Positions 43,272 through 52,028 of a DNA stretch of 64,000 bases are shown here, in pieces (position 1 is the first letter of the stretch; every line of letters starts with the position of its first letter). Below the pieces are notes generated by a model. That model was not told the DNA's origin. It saw nothing but the letters and a program-made list of their open reading frames with translations, and made no database searches. A program made the position numbers and the translations under genes. Origin of the DNA: an uncultured Bacteroidales bacterium (GTDB lineage: Bacteria > Bacteroidota > Bacteroidia > Bacteroidales > UBA932); assembly GCA_947253655.1 (NCBI GenBank), contig CAMYAE010000009.1, positions 1 to 64,000 on the forward strand, written 5' to 3'.

Positions 43272-45454
43272 TGAAAAGAACGACAGCAATATTCTTCTTA
43301 CTATTTGCGGTATCGCTTATATGCAATGCCGGAGATGAGATTTGGCGTGCCAAATGGATATCCAAATCCCAATCTAACAGTACTACAAATTCGTGGTTGG
43401 CTTTCCGTAAAAAGGTTGATATTGATGAAACTCCGGAATTTCTGACAGCGAAGATAGGAGCCGATACCAAATATTGGTTGTGGATTAACGGAGAAATGGT
43501 TGTGTTCGAGGGGGGCTTGAAAAGAGGACCTGCTCGCGGAGATGGCTATTATGATGAGGTGGATATTGCTCCTTATCTGCATAAGGGTGAAAATGTCATA
43601 GCACTTTTACTGTGGCATTTCGGCAAGAGCGGGTTCAGTCATCAGAACAGCGGAACTGCCGCTATTATATTTGAGGCTGTCGCTCCGGGAATAGAGATTA
43701 TATCCGACAAAAGCTGGGAAGCGTCTGTACATTACTCTTATAGTACAGCCTCTTGTCCGCCGCCTAATTACAGACTTCCGGAGAGTAATATCCTTTATGA
43801 TGCACGGCGTTTCCCCTACGATTGGTATAAGGGCTCAAACCCGAAATTTCTTGGCTCTGCAATGGAAATCGGCATCGTTCCCGGTCAGCCTCCTTTCGGA
43901 AAACTTGTGAAAAGACCAATTCCTCTATGGAAGGACTATAGTCTGAAAGAATATGAGGAAACCCGTATCGAGGGTAATAAGGTAAGATGCCGTTTGCCTT
44001 ATAATTGTCAGTTTACACCTTTTATTGAACTTGTTGCCGATGAAGGTAAGAAAATAAGCATATATACCGATCATAATATTGTAACTAAGGCCAGATGTCT
44101 CTCGGCCGAATATATTACAAGGAAGGGCAGGCAGGAGTATGAAAGTCTCGGCTGGCTTAACGGTGAGGAAGTCGTATACGTGATTCCTGACGGGGTCGAA
44201 ATTAAAAGTGTGAAATACAGGGAGACCGGGTATGACACTGAATTCTCCGGAAGATTTCTGTGTGACGACGACTTTCTGAATGAATATTGGAATAAATCTG
44301 TAAGGACTCTTTATGTCTGTATGAGAGATACTTATATGGATTGTCCTGATCGGGAAAGAGCACAATGGTGGGGAGATGTGGTCAACGAATTGACAGAGGC
44401 TTTCTACGCTTTTTCACCGAGCGCCAACCAACTGGCTTTAAAAGGAATATATGAACTTACTGCTTGGCAAAAGCCGGGAGGCGAATTCTTTTCTCCCGTG
44501 CCTTCTTCAAACTACTCCAATGAGCTGCCAATGCAGATGCTGGCTTCTGTCGGCTGGTATGGCTTCCATAATTTCTATTTCTATAGCGGAGACTCTACTT
44601 TTGTACCTTCAGTCTATGAGCCGGTCCACAGGTACCTGCACGAAGTCTGGAAGTTGGATGATAAAGGAATGCCGATATATCGCACCGGAGAATGGGATTG
44701 GCCGGATGCCGGAGAGCATATTGACAAGTATGCCCTTTTGCCCTTGTGGTATTATCTTGCGTTAAAAGGAGAAACCGTATTTGCACATATGCTTGGAAAG
44801 TGGGATGATGTGTCAGAAAATGAATTGATTATGTCCAGGATTGCAGAGGAATTCGATAGAATTTATTGGGACGGTATCGGATACAGGACTCCCGGACATA
44901 AAGATGTATATGATGACCGGGTGCAGGCTCTTGCTGTTGTATCCGGTATTGCAGACGCTGAAAAATTCCCTTTGGTAAAGAAAATATTTGAAGAGCAATA
45001 CAATGCCACAACCTACATGCAGCGTTATGTGCTTGAGGCTTTGCTTGTTATGAATGAACCAGATATGGCTGTCGCCAGAATGAAGAAATTATATTCCACC
45101 GTGATGAAGCCCGATTGCAGCACTTTATATGAGCATTGGAATTTTGAGGGGTCAAGCAATCATGCGTGGACGGGGGGAGGCATAATTGCATTGGGACAGA
45201 AAATCGCAGGCATCGAACCTTTGCAGCCAGGTTTCAGGACTTTCAGAATTGCACCGAAAATGGGTTCACTGAATTATGTCTCTGCTACTGTAGATTCCGT
45301 AAATGGCAAGATAACCGTATCCTGCCAAAAGAAAGGGAAATATATTAATATGAATTTTACAGTTCCGAACGGCACCAAGGCTTTTGTCAATATCTCAAAA
45401 AATAAACAGAAGACTTTCAGTTCAGGGACTTATCATATCAAATGTAAAATTTGA
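43271..45454 (+). CDS. Alpha-L-rhamnosidase-like enzyme (GH78 type)
   Basis: This 727-residue exported protein starts MKRTTAIFFLLFAVSLICNA at the ATG overlapping the previous stop. Residues about 25-140 form a beta-sandwich (WLAFRKKVDIDETPEFLTAK, WLWINGEMVVFEGG), followed by another sandwich and the alpha/alpha6 barrel (TYMDCPDRERAQWWGD near 360, EWDWPDAGEH near 480, WNFEGSSNHAWTGG near 630). This architecture is that of GH78 alpha-L-rhamnosidases; the catalytic glutamate position in DCPDRERAQ fits. It is the last gene of the pectin operon and converges with the next gene only four bases away. Confidence 0.85.
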   Translation: MKRTTAIFFLLFAVSLICNAGDEIWRAKWISKSQSNSTTNSWLAFRKKVDIDETPEFLTAKIGADTKYWLWINGEMVVFEGGLKRGPARGDGYYDEVDIAPYLHKGENVIALLLWHFGKSGFSHQNSGTAAIIFEAVAPGIEIISDKSWEASVHYSYSTASCPPPNYRLPESNILYDARRFPYDWYKGSNPKFLGSAMEIGIVPGQPPFGKLVKRPIPLWKDYSLKEYEETRIEGNKVRCRLPYNCQFTPFIELVADEGKKISIYTDHNIVTKARCLSAEYITRKGRQEYESLGWLNGEEVVYVIPDGVEIKSVKYRETGYDTEFSGRFLCDDDFLNEYWNKSVRTLYVCMRDTYMDCPDRERAQWWGDVVNELTEAFYAFSPSANQLALKGIYELTAWQKPGGEFFSPVPSSNYSNELPMQMLASVGWYGFHNFYFYSGDSTFVPSVYEPVHRYLHEVWKLDDKGMPIYRTGEWDWPDAGEHIDKYALLPLWYYLALKGETVFAHMLGKWDDVSENELIMSRIAEEFDRIYWDGIGYRTPGHKDVYDDRVQALAVVSGIADAEKFPLVKKIFEEQYNATTYMQRYVLEALLVMNEPDMAVARMKKLYSTVMKPDCSTLYEHWNFEGSSNHAWTGGGIIALGQKIAGIEPLQPGFRTFRIAPKMGSLNYVSATVDSVNGKITVSCQKKGKYINMNFTVPNGTKAFVNISKNKQKTFSSGTYHIKCKI

Positions 45455-45458
45455 TAAT

Positions 45459-47564
45459 TCATTCCATTTTATTGAAACCTTCGTAACGGATAGTCCAGCT
45501 CCCGTCTTTTGGAAATCCGGGGGCTTCTCCTTCGCTGCCATCCCAACCTTCGCACATCATGGCAATTGCGGTGAGCAAGCCTCCGTTTGCCGGGAAGTAA
45601 GGGAAAGGCCAGCTTTGTGCAAGTCCGTGAGCATCGAATCCGAATTTATGTGCTGTCGTACATAGCAGATCCACAGCTTGTTCAGGCCTGCCTAACCGGG
45701 CAGCAGCCATTGCAAGCATAGGGTAGTCCCAGCCCCAGACCTTATTCATCTGCCACTTTTCAAGTACCGTATCAAATGTCTTGCTGAAGACCTCTTTATC
45801 TACACCATATCCCGGTAGCCAGCCGTAAATTCCGGTTAATGCCGGATGTTCAAAATTGAATTTAGTCCACATATCCGGGATACCCTCGTAGGTGACATAA
45901 AGTCCTTCTTGCTGCGGAATCTCCGACAGATTCTGCAATACATCTCTCCACTTGGCTGTTCGTCTGCGAGTAAGCCCCATTCTTTTACCCCATTCAATGG
46001 CTTTTGTCAAGGCATATCTGAAATACTCTACCTCAAATGCCGGATTCATAGTAGCATACGGGTCTGTATTTTCAGACACCGGCACGACAGGGGGGCCTAT
46101 GACATATCTTTTTTTATCCTTATTCCAAAATACACAATCTGCCATATAGTCAGCTGTCGCTATTACTATGTCTTTCCACTTTTCCAAAACAGCCTTGTCA
46201 GGATTACTACGGTAATCAAGTTCAGCAAAATATATCGGATGAGGTTGTTGCCAAATCAGAAAGGCGTGTACGTCATTAGGCCACTCTTGATTGATGTTAC
46301 CGGTGCATTTAGGCCATTTCGCACCGGAACGACCTTCAGATCCGGCTCTTTTTATGGCCTCAGGCATGAAATCCTTATATGTGCCCATATAGCTGTTAAA
46401 ACAGTCCATACGTCCCCACAGAGCGTAGTGCACGACGTGCCACCATACCATTTCAAAGTGGAAACGTCCGAACCAGCCGTTGTTTACAAGTCCGGATTCC
46501 TGCGGCGGCAATAATCCGCACTCATTGACTTTCATAAGGTATTGTGATAACACGACCCTGCGTTCAAGTTCTTTCCACCTTATGTCTTTGCTTTCGCTGA
46601 AATCGACGGCAGCCCCGCTTGTCCAATACTTTTCCCAGGCTTTGGAACTCGCCGTCTCAATTTCGGACGTCGCTATGCACGAAACTGCGGTTTTATCATG
46701 GACAAAACGGCAGGTGAAATTGAAACTTCTCCCTTTTTCAGGAGTTATAATATATCTGTGATTTTGAGGTGTTTCTCTCACAATTTCAGCCTTTCCGTTC
46801 CACGACATTTGCAGGGAATATCCGGCATCGTCCATTTCACGGTCGATAACGGCACCATTGTAATTCTTCCGTGATATTTTAGAGGTGTGTTTTTCGTCTG
46901 AAAGGTAATCGCCGACGTATGCCGGGAATTCATTCAGATCCGCATAAGGGAAATCTATGAAGATTTTAAGACGCCCTTTTTCTATCAGTTCGGACTTGAC
47001 AACAACACCGACAATATCCATTTCAGGATGACAGGAAGTCCTTACATTTACAGATTTTCCTTCTAAAATGAAACTGCTGCTGACAATACCTGTCCATAAA
47101 TCCGTTTCCTGACGTGTTCCTAAAAGATCTTTTTCTGCCGCAGCGGTTCCGTCCTCTCTTAGAAGTACAAAACCGATTCTGCCCAGATTGAACCGGTGCG
47201 GGTTCTTTCTCAACCATTGGGACAGCTCAGGTTCATCTTTGTCTGCAAGCATATATGCAATCTTTTTACCGTAGGACTCATATACGGTAGGGGAGTAATC
47301 CCCGATGCTTTTGCCCTCCGGAAGAGGCATCGAATGCCATGCCCAATCGCTCAACGTGTTGAATGGGGTGAAGGTCTGTAGTCCGGTAATATCCATTCCG
47401 AAAGCGAATGAACCGTTTCCCACCTGAGCAGGGCTTTTGTTGATGGTCCTGTCCGTAATGATATTGTGTCTTGAAACTAATGCATGTCTGTCTATCGTTC
47501 CGGCAGACAGACATGCACTTACCAATACAATACCTGTTAATGACAGTATTGTCCTTAAATTCAT
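45459..47564 (-). CDS. Secreted putative glycoside hydrolase, alpha/alpha-barrel type, family not recognised
   Basis: This 701-residue exported protein (signal or lipoprotein-like start MNLRTILSLTGIVLVSACLS) opens with SRHNIITDRTINKSPAQVGN, then GSFAFGMDITGLQTF, which resembles the start of family 65/95-type enzymes with an N-terminal beta-sandwich. The second half reads like a six-hairpin barrel (GLVNNGWFGRFHFEMVWWHV near residue 355, GWLPGYGVDKEVF, NKVWGWDYPMLAMAAARLGR). I cannot assign a CAZy family with confidence. It is the last gene of the mannoside locus, one base after the GH31 gene. Confidence 0.65.
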   Translation of the reverse strand: MNLRTILSLTGIVLVSACLSAGTIDRHALVSRHNIITDRTINKSPAQVGNGSFAFGMDITGLQTFTPFNTLSDWAWHSMPLPEGKSIGDYSPTVYESYGKKIAYMLADKDEPELSQWLRKNPHRFNLGRIGFVLLREDGTAAAEKDLLGTRQETDLWTGIVSSSFILEGKSVNVRTSCHPEMDIVGVVVKSELIEKGRLKIFIDFPYADLNEFPAYVGDYLSDEKHTSKISRKNYNGAVIDREMDDAGYSLQMSWNGKAEIVRETPQNHRYIITPEKGRSFNFTCRFVHDKTAVSCIATSEIETASSKAWEKYWTSGAAVDFSESKDIRWKELERRVVLSQYLMKVNECGLLPPQESGLVNNGWFGRFHFEMVWWHVVHYALWGRMDCFNSYMGTYKDFMPEAIKRAGSEGRSGAKWPKCTGNINQEWPNDVHAFLIWQQPHPIYFAELDYRSNPDKAVLEKWKDIVIATADYMADCVFWNKDKKRYVIGPPVVPVSENTDPYATMNPAFEVEYFRYALTKAIEWGKRMGLTRRRTAKWRDVLQNLSEIPQQEGLYVTYEGIPDMWTKFNFEHPALTGIYGWLPGYGVDKEVFSKTFDTVLEKWQMNKVWGWDYPMLAMAAARLGRPEQAVDLLCTTAHKFGFDAHGLAQSWPFPYFPANGGLLTAIAMMCEGWDGSEGEAPGFPKDGSWTIRYEGFNKME

Positions 47565-49949
47565 TTAATACTCTATATAAATTTTTGCCTTCTCTCTGAT
47601 ATCCAAAGAATTTACATTGAATCTTATTTTATTGTCTGTGTCGTATGTCCATTCAGACTGTTCATTATTGTTCAGGAGTACTTTTGCCGGTCTTCTGTCG
47701 GACTTTATTTCCAAAGTATAGTCCCGATGTTGAGGAATGCCTTCAAAACGACCTTGAACCGGATTGATAATGAATTGGATACTGTTTTTACCTTTGCTGC
47801 ACTCAAACTTTGTAGCAGCTATTGCACCTTTTTCATATTCATAGCTTTCACCGTCATCCTCATACATTGTATAGCTATTGTTCCCATAAGGGAAAACTTT
47901 TAATATAAATTCCTGAATAGGCTGTGTACCAATATATTGAACGTCTTTTTGGCAAGGAATAATTGCACCTTCTCTGATAAAAAGCAGCCCGGCCTTGTCT
48001 TCAGGATAATCAATGCTGAACTTTTCTCCTTTGCTGACAATTGTTTCTCCTGTCCAGGCATTTGTCCAAGTACCTTCAGGAAGATATATATCATTACTGA
48101 ATATGCTGACACATAAGCTGTTGCCAAACATATACTGATATACCATATCGTCAACGTTGCGATCTTCAGGGAAGACAAGCGGCATCGAACGGACCATCGG
48201 CATTCCGTTCATCGTGCCTTCAAGTGCAGTTGAATAGATGTATGGAATAAGACGGTAGCGCAATTTTACATAGTCTTTGTATATTACCTGCTCCTTTTCT
48301 GAATAATAGAACGGGTGCAGGAATGAGAACCAGCTGTTTATCTGAACCCAAGGCAGGAACATTCCGAAATGCAGGCTTTGCATCTCTAAAGATTTCTTGA
48401 CCGACATCACATCACATGACGTATTCATATAGCCGCTCATGCCGAGATTAAGCTGATCAAACAAAGCAGTCTTGCCGCCTCCGTTATCGCCGCTTGTTGA
48501 AGCCGTCCAATGCGGGGTCCCCGACCAGCCTGCCGTGTAATGGTGCCATGTGCGTTTGCCCGTATGCTCCCTGCTCATCATATACATCTGTTTCGGTAGC
48601 AGAATCTGATTTAGATTGTGCATTTCCTTGTCTGTCTTGCCGTTGTAATATTTGCGGAACGTATGTTCGTCTATCGTCCTTGCAGGATCGAATTTAAAGC
48701 CTTCTACGCCTTGGTCAAGGAAATTTTTCAGATGATCCATCCAATGTTCCTTGCCTGATGTTTTCTTTCCGTTCCTTGAGGCTATAGCATCTTCTTCTGC
48801 AATGCTGGTGTCATATTCCTCACATAGCCATAAGCCGAGATGAAAGCCCATACCCCTTAGTTTGCCGATGAAGAGTCTCTCGTGATATTTTTTCGGATAT
48901 TGGTTTTTCAGCCAATACGGCTCCGGAGAAAATTTGTCATAATTCCATTTTTTATTCGTAGAAAAATCATATCTCTTTTCCATCCATTGCGGTTCCAGCC
49001 AAAACACATCGCACGGCACCCCGCTTTGGCGGAAGCTGACGGCATCTCGGAGTATATCAAATTGATTTTCAAGCATATTAGGCCCAAAACATAGGCCGTA
49101 TGCCCATTTAGGCAAGATATATGTCCTTCCGGTTATCTGTGTGTATTTGTCCAATACCGACGGCATATCATTCCCTATGATGATGTAGAAATCTGATTTT
49201 TCATAAGTTGTGTAAATATTCAGTCTGTCTTTGTCAAAATTCCCGACATCGAAATAATTTTTCCTTGTCGTGTTGTTGAATATTCCCCAGCCTCTGGAAC
49301 TCATCATGAAAGGCATCGGGATTTCTGTATGCTGGTATGTTGTCCACATCCTTAAAAGCTCACCGCGATGCTGTATGTGCTCTCTGCTGGTACTGCCACC
49401 GCCGTAAAAACGTTCTCCTTTTTCAAGGCTGATACTGATTATACTGCTTTTTGCAGGATCTCCGCTTTCAGTCTTATCTTTCTCGGAAATGGTGCCGTTG
49501 TCATCTCCGATAATGCCGCCGTTGCTTACCACATGCAGGTTTTCGAATTTGTCATTTATTGCTGCGGCAAGTTTTTCACAGAGTGGGTTTTCTGCGGTAA
49601 TAAAAGCGAGTTCCTGTATTATTACCCGTCCTGCTTTGTCTTTGAAGGTAATTAGTCCGGTCTTTCTGTTTATTTCGACACAAGCCCGATCTGTCGTCAG
49701 GCTCCACTTTCTTCCATTAGTCTTTTCAGTAGTCCTGACTTCCGGCCAGTCTGTCTTCAGTATACCGTATCTCTCCATCAAAGACTCTCCGAAGTCCTTT
49801 CCGGAAACTATTTTTATTCTAAAAATTTCTTCGCTACAAGCTTCAATGCCTATGTTGATACCGTTTTCAAGTTCGATTCTATGTACAGGATTTGCCCGTA
49901 CCCAAAAACAGATGATTAGTAGGGCAGAGGTAAGCAGTGTTTTCTTCAT
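47565..49949 (-). CDS. GH31 family alpha-glycosidase
   Basis: This 794-residue exported enzyme has a signal peptide (MKKTLLTSALLIICFWVRAN). The order is an N-terminal galactose-mutarotase-like sandwich, the GH31 barrel with nucleophile D421 in GVEGFKFDPAR and probable acid/base D488 in TSGDNGGG, and C-terminal sandwiches (DVQYIGTQPIQEFILKVFPY; MYEDDGESYEYEKG). GH31 covers alpha-glucosidases, alpha-xylosidases and others, so the exact activity is open. Next to GH92 mannosidases, removal of capping alpha-glucose from a high-mannose glycan is one possibility. A terminator-like hairpin separates it from susD. Confidence 0.88.
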   Translation of the reverse strand: MKKTLLTSALLIICFWVRANPVHRIELENGINIGIEACSEEIFRIKIVSGKDFGESLMERYGILKTDWPEVRTTEKTNGRKWSLTTDRACVEINRKTGLITFKDKAGRVIIQELAFITAENPLCEKLAAAINDKFENLHVVSNGGIIGDDNGTISEKDKTESGDPAKSSIISISLEKGERFYGGGSTSREHIQHRGELLRMWTTYQHTEIPMPFMMSSRGWGIFNNTTRKNYFDVGNFDKDRLNIYTTYEKSDFYIIIGNDMPSVLDKYTQITGRTYILPKWAYGLCFGPNMLENQFDILRDAVSFRQSGVPCDVFWLEPQWMEKRYDFSTNKKWNYDKFSPEPYWLKNQYPKKYHERLFIGKLRGMGFHLGLWLCEEYDTSIAEEDAIASRNGKKTSGKEHWMDHLKNFLDQGVEGFKFDPARTIDEHTFRKYYNGKTDKEMHNLNQILLPKQMYMMSREHTGKRTWHHYTAGWSGTPHWTASTSGDNGGGKTALFDQLNLGMSGYMNTSCDVMSVKKSLEMQSLHFGMFLPWVQINSWFSFLHPFYYSEKEQVIYKDYVKLRYRLIPYIYSTALEGTMNGMPMVRSMPLVFPEDRNVDDMVYQYMFGNSLCVSIFSNDIYLPEGTWTNAWTGETIVSKGEKFSIDYPEDKAGLLFIREGAIIPCQKDVQYIGTQPIQEFILKVFPYGNNSYTMYEDDGESYEYEKGAIAATKFECSKGKNSIQFIINPVQGRFEGIPQHRDYTLEIKSDRRPAKVLLNNNEQSEWTYDTDNKIRFNVNSLDIREKAKIYIEY

Positions 49950-49980
49950 TTTTCTGTAATTATTGTTTTTTGCTTGTTAA

Positions 49981-50015
49981 ATATAATAAAACGGGCGGAA
50001 CTTTGCCCGCCCGTT
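49981..50015 (-). terminator. Hairpin with T-rich tail between susD and the GH31 gene
   Basis: AACGGGCGG and CCGCCCGTT (49990-49998, 50007-50015) form a nine-base-pair GC-rich stem, followed on the minus strand by TTTATTATATTT. It lies just after the susD-like stop and would lower expression of the downstream enzymes relative to SusC/SusD. Confidence 0.75.
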
Positions 50016-50028
50016 ACGGTATTATCCG

Positions 50029-52011
50029 CTAATAACCCGTATTCTGCTTGTATTCAGCACCAATATTGGACTGAATTACCTGCGTAGGAATAGGGTATAA
50101 GTAATTGTACGGTTTGAAATTTGAATAATGATGTATTCCATCCGGTCTCAGCTCTCTCGGATTGTTTGCCGCATTCTCATATCCATAGGCATATTTGCGT
50201 ATCCTGCTATACATCGTATTGTTTGTGGTCTCATCCTGAATAGGGTATAAGTCATTGATGTATGTGCAGTTAGGGTTTACTGAGAGCCTGTTTAATGTAA
50301 TCCATCTGTGTTCTTCTCCGAAAAGCTCGCGTGTTCGTTCATCAAGTATATAGTCTATATTGATGTCTGCCGCATTGCAAGGGGAAGCATTAGCACGGGC
50401 CCTTACCACGTTAATATCATCAGCTGCCTTGTCTTTAAGGTTAAGTGCGAGATATGCCTCTGCTCTAAGAAGATAGGTCTCGCTTATCCTTATCATATAC
50501 CAGTCTACATCGTATGCCTTGTTTTCTCCGTTAGGATGGAAATCATCAGAGAATTTCCATAGACGAGGGAAAATAGCCATTGTATCCCCGGCATTTATCT
50601 TGAATGTTACCTCATCAGGCGTGCCTATGGCATCCTTCTGGCGTTTGTACATTGCTGCTTTCTCATCAAGCCAACGGGTTCCGCCCGGAGTGAAGAAATT
50701 TTTCTGCATCATTGTCTCACTGCCGCGGAAGTCGTTAGGATCATCATAGAGAGTGGTGTATACATACTCGTTCGGAACCAGGAAGTTCCCAAGATTAGGA
50801 ACCCTTGCTCCGGTAGAATCCCTCGGAATATTGCATATCTGGCGCTTTTCCGCTCCCGGAACTGTTGAAAGAGTACTGGTATTAGGGGCTGTACCTTCAT
50901 TAAAGCAAGCTACGTTGTCTCCATAGAAATAGAATTTGGTACCGTCTTTTTTTGTCCTTGTCGTCTGGTTGCCAATAAGTATGCTTGGTGTCCATGCGGT
51001 TTCGGTTGCGGAACAATGTGTACGCCACCAGCTGTCTCCGCCGCCACCTTTTTCAAATGTACCGTAGTTGTATTGGCATACCCAAATAGCCTCTTTATTG
51101 TCAGGAGCATTCGGATTGTCTATCGACCCTTTCAGTGTCCCGTTACCGGCTCCGCTGTTTCCCCATTTTCCGCGGAAAAGATCCCAATACGGATTCAGCA
51201 TATTGCCATATCTGTCTTTTTCTTCTTTCTTTCTGGAACCAAATCGGGTTGTCATAATATGGTAGTCTCCGTCCGAGCCGTCAATTACCCTCGTCGCAGC
51301 TGATACTGCTTCATCGAATTTTCCCAATGCGAGGTTTATTTCGGCTAAATATGTAGCGGCTGCTGCCTTTGTGACTGTCCCTATTTTTCTTGGCGACTTA
51401 GGCAGATTCTGTTCAGACCATATAAGGTCTTTCTGTACAAATTCCCATACTTGTTGTCTTGTTGCAGCCTTGTAATCGTATGCAGGCTTCGTGGTGCGGT
51501 GTTCAAGAATTACAACGTTCCCGAACATTCCGGCGAGACAACGGTATGCCCACGCTCTCAGGAAGACGGCTTCTCCTCTCAGTTCGTTTTTCATTGTTGC
51601 AGTGGAGTAGCTGATTTCAGGTCGTTCATCTATTACGTCAATGATTGTATTGCAACGATTGATTAACGTGTATAAATAGTCGAACCAATGTCTGATACAG
51701 CCGTCATCCGGAGTGAGCTTGCTCCAATCACTGAATTCAAAGTTGCTGTTTGTATGGAAAAATGTGTCACATCCTAAACCTTGCAGCATCCATGAATGTC
51801 TTTCGTGAGAATTTCCAAGCATAAGGTATTGCATGGTCGAATAACAGGAGTTCAGGCCGATTACCATATCCGATTCGCTGTTGTAGAAACTCTTGTCATC
51901 GAAATTATAAGAATGTTCTGTGATGAATTCTTTGTCTTTCATGCAACTTGTAAAGCCGGCGAGAATTAATCCTGCAGCTATCACAGTTGTCAATAATCTA
52001 TTTATTTTCAT
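50029..52011 (-). CDS. SusD/RagB-family glycan-binding lipoprotein
   Basis: This 660-residue surface lipoprotein (MKINRLLTTVIAAGLILAGF, then TSC lipobox) is the lid that delivers oligosaccharides to the SusC channel. The helical TPR scaffold shows the usual motifs: IRHWFDYLYTLINRCNTIID near residue 105, GEAVFLRAWAYRCLAGMFGN near 150, and ETYLLRAEAYLALNLKDKA near 508. The C-terminal LFGEEHRWITLNRL and NYLYPIP-type ending are also standard. It is rather long for SusD (about 550-600 is usual). It pairs with the SusC-like gene 17 bases upstream. Confidence 0.92.
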   Translation of the reverse strand: MKINRLLTTVIAAGLILAGFTSCMKDKEFITEHSYNFDDKSFYNSESDMVIGLNSCYSTMQYLMLGNSHERHSWMLQGLGCDTFFHTNSNFEFSDWSKLTPDDGCIRHWFDYLYTLINRCNTIIDVIDERPEISYSTATMKNELRGEAVFLRAWAYRCLAGMFGNVVILEHRTTKPAYDYKAATRQQVWEFVQKDLIWSEQNLPKSPRKIGTVTKAAAATYLAEINLALGKFDEAVSAATRVIDGSDGDYHIMTTRFGSRKKEEKDRYGNMLNPYWDLFRGKWGNSGAGNGTLKGSIDNPNAPDNKEAIWVCQYNYGTFEKGGGGDSWWRTHCSATETAWTPSILIGNQTTRTKKDGTKFYFYGDNVACFNEGTAPNTSTLSTVPGAEKRQICNIPRDSTGARVPNLGNFLVPNEYVYTTLYDDPNDFRGSETMMQKNFFTPGGTRWLDEKAAMYKRQKDAIGTPDEVTFKINAGDTMAIFPRLWKFSDDFHPNGENKAYDVDWYMIRISETYLLRAEAYLALNLKDKAADDINVVRARANASPCNAADINIDYILDERTRELFGEEHRWITLNRLSVNPNCTYINDLYPIQDETTNNTMYSRIRKYAYGYENAANNPRELRPDGIHHYSNFKPYNYLYPIPTQVIQSNIGAEYKQNTGY

Positions 52012-52028
52012 AATATTGTCCTCTTCAG

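Noticed and set aside
45454..45459. Terminator between the convergent GH78-like and unclassified hydrolase genes
   Set aside because: Only four bases separate them and no stem-loop with T-run was seen around the junction.
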